From: UBA6183 sp964603255
GTDB lineage: Bacteria > Bacteroidota > Bacteroidia > UKL13-3
Length of the DNA: 10,299 nucleotides
Assembly: GCA_964603255.1 (NCBI GenBank)
Contig: CAZRVA010000100.1
Location: forward strand, 1 to 10,299
Direction of reading: 5' to 3'
In this document: positions 5,806 through 10,299 of the stretch, piece by piece
Numbering within the stretch: the stretch's first letter is position 1
Layout: each line of letters opens with the position of its first letter
The notes under the pieces: generated by a model
What the model was told of the DNA's origin: nothing
What the model saw: only the letters and a program-made list of their open reading frames with translations
The model's database searches: none
Made by a program: the position numbers and the translations under genes

Positions 5806-7808
5806 TTAGTTTACAACAAGTTTGTGTGCAAATGTTCCATTTTGTGTGGTAACATTTATTAGGTAAATACCCGGTTTTAGCTCACCACGGTTTATGGTTA
5901 AGCTGTGCATACCTGCTGGCATTTGGCCTTGTTGTATGGTATTTATTTTTTTACCTGTAACATCACAAATATTAATTTCAATGTTTTGCGTTTGTTTTAA
6001 CTCAAACTGTGCAAAAGCATTTCCTTCTGTTGGGTTTGGATATACATTAAATGCCATTTCTTGCTTTAAGTTATCCAAAATACCTGTTGATGCAGTGATG
6101 CTGAAATCATCAATAAAAGTATTATTACCTCTTAAATTTCTCAACTCAAAACGAATACGCGCGTTGGTCATGTTGCGGTAGGGTGTTAAATCAAAAGTTA
6201 AGGTAGTCCATTGAGAAGTTTCTGTTGGTACTAACTCGGTTGTTGGCATACTTTGAGTTGCCGCTGCCGAGTATATGATGTTTTCTGTTCTGCCAAAATC
6301 ACCACTGATACCAATCTCTAGAAAGTCGCCTGAGTTTTTACGCGCTCTGGCTACGTTTACTTTTAATACCGGATTGGCTAAAGTACTCAAATCAATAAAA
6401 GGAGAGCTAAACTCATCACGCGAGTGGGTAATAGCAGTTAAGTTAAAATTACGGAATGCCATGCTTTTGCCGCTGTTGTAACCTACGTTATCAACTTTCC
6501 ATCCGTTTGTACCGTTTTGTAAATTTTGAATGCGCCATCCTGCTGCAGTTGGATTGCCATCCTCAAAACCATAGCTGTATGGTGCTTTTACGGCCGATGG
6601 GTTAACATTAGCATAATTACCGTCAGGTAAAATTCCTGCTGCGGCTAAATTAGCATCAGCATAAATGGCACTTCTGTATAAACTCATTTGAGCAACAGCT
6701 CTTGCCTTTTGTCCTAGTGTGTAAGTGTTAGCACATTTACCATCCAAATAATCCATGTAGTTGGTGATCATATCCGGTAAATCCGGGTTATCGCCTGTGC
6801 ATGAATTTAAAGTTGCGTCACATACAGAACCAAAATTAGCTTCTGCTACAGGTGGTGTATCACAAACACGATCGCCTGCTGAGGCGCAGTTTGAAGCAGT
6901 TTGTCCGGTACAACCATCTTGAAATGGATGATATAAACCTACCCAATGCCCAACCTCATGGGTTAGGGTACGGCCCATGTGGCTTGAGTTACCTGATTGA
7001 ATGCTACCCACATAATCAGCACGTATAACGATACCNNNNNNNNNNNNNNNNNNNNNNNNNNNNNNNNNNNNNNNNNNNNNNNNNNNNNNNNNNNNNNNNN
7101 NNNNNNNNNNNNNNNNNNNNNNNNNNNNNNNNNNNGGCTTGAGTTACCTGATTGAATGCTACCCACATAATCAGCACGTATAACGATACCATCTAGGCTA
7201 GATGCAAACGACATATATGATGGAAACTGAGCATATCCTAGAACGGTTCCTCCTGTACCTTGATTAGGAATTGTAATAGATTTTACCACCCAAATGTTCA
7301 GGTATTTAGTACTCGGCCATCTGCTCAATGATTTTACGTTATCGTATGCATCGTTGGTAGCAGTACTTTGTATACGGTTAATACCATCGGTGCGATTGCC
7401 ATTGGGGTCAACTTGAGCTAACCTAAATTCAAACTCCATATCGGTTGCATTTGGGTTGGTACTCTTATCTCCGTTGGTTCCGGCTTTTTTGCGGAAGTCT
7501 TCGTTTAAAATGCGCATTTGATCCATAATTTGTGCTTGGGTGATGTTCTCAGAACCACCGTTATGAATCACGTGAAATACTACCGGAATGTATTTTACAT
7601 TACCTTGTTTGGCAAAACTTTTTTGTGATAATAAGGTCTCGGCAATTTTACGTGCTTCTTCATTACCTCTTTCTTCTTCAATGGCCAACAAAGGATTGGC
7701 TTGTTTCATTTGGTAATGAATTTGATCGGTACCACAAGGAATAATTTCTTGTGCTTGCGAGTTTATCAGGGCTAGGGATAGGATGCTTGCTAAAAAGAAT
7801 TTTTTCAT
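5806..7808 (-). CDS. Secreted M43-family metalloprotease with T9SS sorting domain (split by assembly gap)
   Basis: The gene is interrupted at 7036-7135 by 100 Ns flanked by identical 55-base copies. Removing the Ns and one copy (155 bases) leaves 1848 bases, an uninterrupted 615-residue frame. Numbering below is for that product. A signal peptide (1-19, cut after NSQA) precedes a prodomain-like stretch. The catalytic domain runs from about YIPVVFHVIH (73-82) to 330, with the zinc motif HEVGHWVGLYH (232-242) and the Met-turn NYMDY (298-302). Six cysteines between 248 and 307 probably form disulfides. Residues about 362-519 look like a jelly-roll/MAM-like domain, and 535-615 is a type A T9SS sorting domain (VYPNPTEG, KPGIYLINV, ending KLVVN). 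The protein should be exported by Sec, passed through T9SS, and be cell-surface or extracellular. The substrate is unknown. Related proteins are called pappalysin-like or cytophagalysin. The gene is monocistronic, with its own terminator. Confidence 0.93.
6981..7035. repeat. 55-base overlap, copy 1 (contig end)
   Basis: Identical base for base to 7136-7190 and running exactly up to the N gap. It encodes protease residues around YVGSIQSGNSS. It is best read as the end of one contig overlapping the next by one assembly k-mer, not a biological repeat. Confidence 0.9.
7036..7135. other. Scaffold gap of 100 Ns
   Basis: One hundred ambiguous bases, a default scaffold gap length. The flanks are the same 55 bases, so the true distance is an overlap (-55) and no sequence is missing. 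The gap creates a false frameshift in the protease gene. Confidence 0.95.
7136..7190. repeat. 55-base overlap, copy 2 (contig start)
   Basis: The second copy of the 55 bases at 6981-7035, starting immediately after the Ns. Merging the copies gives one continuous protease reading frame. Confidence 0.9.
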
Positions 7809-8074
7809 TTAATAATTAGAATCGACTTTTTGGTGTAGTTCAATCTGCAAGATAGAGCTATTTATTGAATAAATGGTGGCACTAGAGTGGTATGCTTACC
7901 AAATTTTTACAGTATATCCTTTGGTGTTCAGTGTTTTAAACTAGATTAAAATGTGTTATCAGATTATCTTATGGCGGATGAATTGTTTTGGGGTTGAATA
8001 AGAATGCAACCAAGAAGCACTATAACAAATTAAATTTTGTATATTGATTTTTATTTCAACCTAAACACTTGTCT
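7809..8074. other. Divergent intergenic region, protease / DoxX-like
   Basis: These 266 AT-rich bases separate two divergently transcribed genes and must hold both promoters. I see only weak candidates: TATCTTG on the minus strand near 7850, and TTAAATTTTG on the plus strand near 8030-8040, which has one base too many to fit TANNTTTG. A TTTATT-G-AATAAA inverted repeat lies at 7861-7873, but is easily a chance match at this composition. No small gene or RNA is recognised. Confidence 0.4.
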
Positions 8075-8986
8075 ATGATTAAAGAACAGCACTCAAATAA
8101 AAGTTTCAGATTTTTATTATTCAGTCGCACATTGCCCTATTTTTTAGTTAGGTATTTGCTTGGTTTGGCTATGATGTTTTATGGTTTTACTAAAATAATG
8201 AATACTCAATTTGTAATACTACCTACTTCGGTTTGGCTTTCTCCGCTAGAAGGTTTGACCGGAAAAAATATTACTTGGGCTTTTTTAGGATTTTCGCCAT
8301 GGTTTCAATCCTTATTAGGAATACTTGAGTTTGTGCCTGCATTTTTTTTGTTGTTCAGACGAACAGCATTTGTTGGGGCAATCTTTCTGCTTCCGTTAAC
8401 ATTGAGTGTTACCCTAATAAATTTTGCATTACAATTGTGGACGGAAACGCAAGTGATTTCATCGGTGTTACTGGCTTTAAACCTTACTGTATTAATTTTT
8501 GATTATGATAAAATTAGGTCTATTGTTAAGTTGATTTTTCCATTTGAGTTTAAGTGCCAATTACAATCAATTGAAATTATTGTTGGAGTAATTGCAACTG
8601 TTTTACTTGTGTTTTTGGGCTACAAACAGCTGATTGACTATAAAAGCGACTCTAATGAATTAACAGGAGATTGGTTTAATAAACAGCCTTATGAATGGAC
8701 AAAGGTATACAGCGTTCGTAACGACTCCATGGTATTTGGTGAGGGACATAGAATATACTTTATGCCATTTGGAATGTTGGAAGAACAACAAGGCTTAAAT
8801 AAGTCGTTTAATGATAAATACTATGAATATGATCAAGCAAATAAATCATTAGCATTTAGATGGATGGACAACGACAGTTTAATAGACTTGTATCAGGTTC
8901 AATTTACAAAAGATACCCTTAAGTTATTTATCAATGATGCCAACAATATGGTGTTTGTTAAAAGACAAATTAATGGTAAGCAATAA
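8075..8986 (+). CDS. DoxX-like membrane protein with C-terminal soluble domain
   Basis: This is a 303-residue protein from the ATG at 8075. A TTG at 8069 in the same frame would add only two residues and is less likely. Residues 22-145 resemble the DoxX-like family: RYLLGLAMMFYGFTKI (26-41) with the typical G-KI ending of helix 1, a W..PLEGLTGKNITW loop, and hydrophobic helices at about 75-94, 96-120 and 127-144. A further helix lies at 166-184. The remaining 115 residues are polar and look beta-rich, starting with LTGDWFNKQ and ending with TLKLFINDANNMVFVKRQ. This pattern is reminiscent of lipocalin-like domains, but that is inference. The family's function is poorly defined; some members are linked to redox or thiosulfate chemistry, but no such partner genes are nearby. 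The gene converges on aroC, with 11 bases between stops. Confidence 0.7.
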   Translation: MIKEQHSNKSFRFLLFSRTLPYFLVRYLLGLAMMFYGFTKIMNTQFVILPTSVWLSPLEGLTGKNITWAFLGFSPWFQSLLGILEFVPAFFLLFRRTAFVGAIFLLPLTLSVTLINFALQLWTETQVISSVLLALNLTVLIFDYDKIRSIVKLIFPFEFKCQLQSIEIIVGVIATVLLVFLGYKQLIDYKSDSNELTGDWFNKQPYEWTKVYSVRNDSMVFGEGHRIYFMPFGMLEEQQGLNKSFNDKYYEYDQANKSLAFRWMDNDSLIDLYQVQFTKDTLKLFINDANNMVFVKRQINGKQ

Positions 8987-8997
8987 CTTATTAAAAC

Positions 8998-10074
8998 TTA
9001 TCTCACCGCCTGATTACGCAATACAAAATCTGCTAAAACCAATGCTGCCATGGCTTCTACAATGGGTACTGCACGTGGCACCACACATGGATCGTGGCGG
9101 CCGGTTGCGGCCAATGTAACTTCATCACCTTGGCTTGATACCGTTTGTTGTTCGCTTCTAATGGTGGCCACAGGTTTAAATGCGCAACGGAAATATACCA
9201 ACTCACCATTACTTATACCACCTTGCACACCACCACTATTATTGGTTCGGGTATGAATGTTGTTATCCTTTACATAAAATTCATCGTTATGCGCACTGCC
9301 AAAAGATTGTGCCGCATCAAAACCACTGCCTATTTCAAAACCTTTGCAAGCGTTAATACTTAACATGGCTTTTCCTAATTCGGCATGTAATTTATCAAAT
9401 ACAGGTTCGCCTAGTCCTGCTGGTACATTTTTAACCATACAAGTAATTGCACCGCCAACACTATCGCCTTTTTTACCCGTTTCGGTAATCAGTTCAATCA
9501 TTTGGTTTGAGGTGTGTTCATCAGGGCAACGCACCAAACTTTTTTCAATGGTTGAAACATCAATTTGTTCAGGGATGGTTTCTAGTTTAACAGGTCCAAC
9601 CTGGCTAACATAAGCATTGATTTGTATGCCTTGTTGTGCTAAAAATAATTTGGCAATGGCACCTGCTAAAACACGCGCAACGGTTTCTCGGGCCGATGAT
9701 CTTCCACCGCCACGGTAATCGCGTATGCCGTATTTGGTTTGATAGGTATAGTCGGCATGAGATGGACGAAACACGTCTTTTAAATGCGAATAATCCTGAC
9801 TGCGTTGATCGTTATTGCGCACCATCATACAAATAGGAGCCCCGGTAGTTTTACCCTCAAACACACCAGATAAAATCTCAAACGATTCATCTTCTTTGCG
9901 TGATGTGGTTATTGCACTTTGTCCGGGTTTACGCCTGTTTAATTCGGCTTGAATAAAATCAACATCCACCACTAAATTGCTTGGGCAACCATCAATCACA
10001 ACACCTAAAGCAGGTCCATGACTTTCACCAAAAGTGGTGATGCGAAAAAGTTGTCCGTAAGTATTTCCTGCCAT
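8998..10074 (-). CDS. aroC: Chorismate synthase
   Basis: This enzyme converts 5-enolpyruvylshikimate-3-phosphate to chorismate, the last step of the shikimate pathway, using reduced FMN that is not consumed. At 358 residues it is the normal length. Family signatures are GESHG (16-20), NRRKPGQS (46-53), YGIRDYRGGGRSSARET (115-131), AMLSINACKGFEIGSGF (236-252), NNSGGVQGGISNG (278-290) and GRHDPCVVPRAVPI (325-338). The conserved His18 and the Arg-rich FMN/phosphate-binding loop are all present. The start is the ATG at 10074, giving the typical MAGNTYGQLFRITTFGESHG opening. No other aro gene is adjacent, so it appears to be a single-gene unit with its own promoter. Its 3' end almost abuts the convergent DoxX-like gene. 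Confidence 0.98.
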   Translation of the reverse strand: MAGNTYGQLFRITTFGESHGPALGVVIDGCPSNLVVDVDFIQAELNRRKPGQSAITTSRKEDESFEILSGVFEGKTTGAPICMMVRNNDQRSQDYSHLKDVFRPSHADYTYQTKYGIRDYRGGGRSSARETVARVLAGAIAKLFLAQQGIQINAYVSQVGPVKLETIPEQIDVSTIEKSLVRCPDEHTSNQMIELITETGKKGDSVGGAITCMVKNVPAGLGEPVFDKLHAELGKAMLSINACKGFEIGSGFDAAQSFGSAHNDEFYVKDNNIHTRTNNSGGVQGGISNGELVYFRCAFKPVATIRSEQQTVSSQGDEVTLAATGRHDPCVVPRAVPIVEAMAALVLADFVLRNQAVR

Positions 10075-10105
10075 GTTAAATGTTGTTAGTTGTGTTGATG
10101 GTTTT

Positions 10106-10113
10106 CAAATATA
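10106..10113 (-). promoter_or_regulatory. Likely aroC -7 box (TATATTTG)
   Basis: Minus-strand TATATTTG matches TANNTTTG exactly and ends 31 bases before the aroC ATG, giving a plausible leader of about 25 bases. A TTTG -33 element at standard spacing is not seen; the nearest minus-strand TTTG is about 29 bases upstream, in the hairpin cluster. Confidence 0.45.
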
Positions 10114-10139
10114 AATGGAATTTGGATTTTAATGTATGT

Positions 10140-10175
10140 CAGCAAACCTACAGTTTGCTGCAAACAGCGCGTTTG
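10140..10175. repeat. Alternating GCAAAC/GTTTGC hairpin cluster
   Basis: Two adjacent hairpins. CAGCAAAC (10140-10147) pairs with GTTTGCTG (10153-10160) around CTACA, and CAAAC (10161-10165) pairs with GTTTG (10171-10175) around AGCGC. All four arms carry the same word or its complement, so other pairings are possible, notably arm 2 with arm 3 and arm 1 with arm 4. The cluster lies upstream of the aroC promoter candidate, so it would not be in the aroC mRNA if that promoter is used. Confidence 0.6.
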
Positions 10176-10228
10176 TTAAATGAGTAAAGCATTGATAAGT
10201 TATTAAATTAGGTTTCATGGATTCAATA

Positions 10229-10299
10229 TTAAATAAGTTCATGAATGAATGTTGAACCATGTTTGAAGGACTCCATACGGCCTATGATGATTTTACGTA
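10229..10299. other. Window edge: possible partial gene, strand unresolved
   Basis: On the plus strand an ATG at 10259 opens a frame of 13 codons (MFEGLHTAYDDFT) to the window end, preceded by an in-frame stop. On the minus strand a frame runs in from the edge and stops at 10229, with 22 codons. Neither is recognisable. The plus-strand reading would make a gene divergent from aroC, which is plausible, but the evidence is thin. An imperfect inverted repeat (10216-10226 with 10252-10261) overlaps both. Confidence 0.2.

Noticed and set aside
5894..6481. Plus-strand open frames opposite the protease gene
   Set aside because: They lie antisense to the T9SS and jelly-roll coding regions, with no start signals and no recognisable domain.
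6963..7808. Protease as a pseudogene or two separate genes because of the frame change at the gap
   Set aside because: The frame change is caused by 100 Ns plus a duplicated 55 bases. Removing them restores one complete reading frame across the active site.
7861..7873. TTTATTGAATAAA as an operator
   Set aside because: At this AT content a 6-bp palindrome around one base is expected by chance, and no second copy is present.
8069..8986. TTG at 8069 as start of the DoxX-like gene
   Set aside because: It adds only two residues before an ATG at 8075 with the same context. The ATG is the simpler choice.
8934..9836. Plus-strand open frames overlapping the end of the DoxX-like gene and opposite aroC
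   Set aside because: aroC is unmistakable on the other strand, and these are by-products of its codon use.

Overview
The window looks like a Bacteroidota draft genome or MAG fragment. The evidence is AT-rich DNA, a secreted metalloprotease with a type IX secretion (T9SS) sorting domain, an UpxY/NusG-like antiterminator, starts without Shine-Dalgarno sequences, and TANNTTTG-type -7 boxes. Genus cannot be read from the sequence. A 100-N scaffold gap shows that the assembly is draft.

Region 1 (1-2196) is a repeat-rich accessory stretch. A small DUF559 (Vsr/PD-(D/E)XK-like) endonuclease gene sits between two near-identical direct repeats with a 669-base period. It is followed by about 450 bases of hairpins and TTTGTG/TGTGGT-type repeats, then by a lone UpxY-type antiterminator gene. 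Downstream are 629 gene-free bases containing a second, unrelated pair of direct repeats and several hairpins. No polysaccharide genes follow the UpxY gene here.

Region 2 (2197-5724, minus strand) is housekeeping: topA (DNA topoisomerase I with a histone-H1-like Lys/Ala tail) followed 6 bases later by a SirB1/transglutaminase-like gene. The two almost certainly form one transcription unit.

Region 3 (5756-7808, minus strand) is one M43 (pappalysin/cytophagalysin-like) secreted protease gene with a strong intrinsic terminator just upstream of topA. The apparent frameshift and N gap are an assembly artefact: the gap is flanked by the same 55 bases. Removing the Ns and one copy restores an intact 615-residue protein with HEVGHWVGLYH.

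Region 4 (8075-10299) holds a DoxX-like membrane protein with a C-terminal soluble domain on the plus strand. It converges on aroC (chorismate synthase, minus strand) with only 11 bases between stop codons. Upstream of aroC are a TATATTTG box and an alternating-arm hairpin cluster, and the window then ends within a possible unresolved gene.

I see no phage, CRISPR, tRNA, rRNA or complete defence system. The best candidate for something under-described is the repeat-bracketed DUF559 unit and the repeat mosaic around the orphan UpxY gene.
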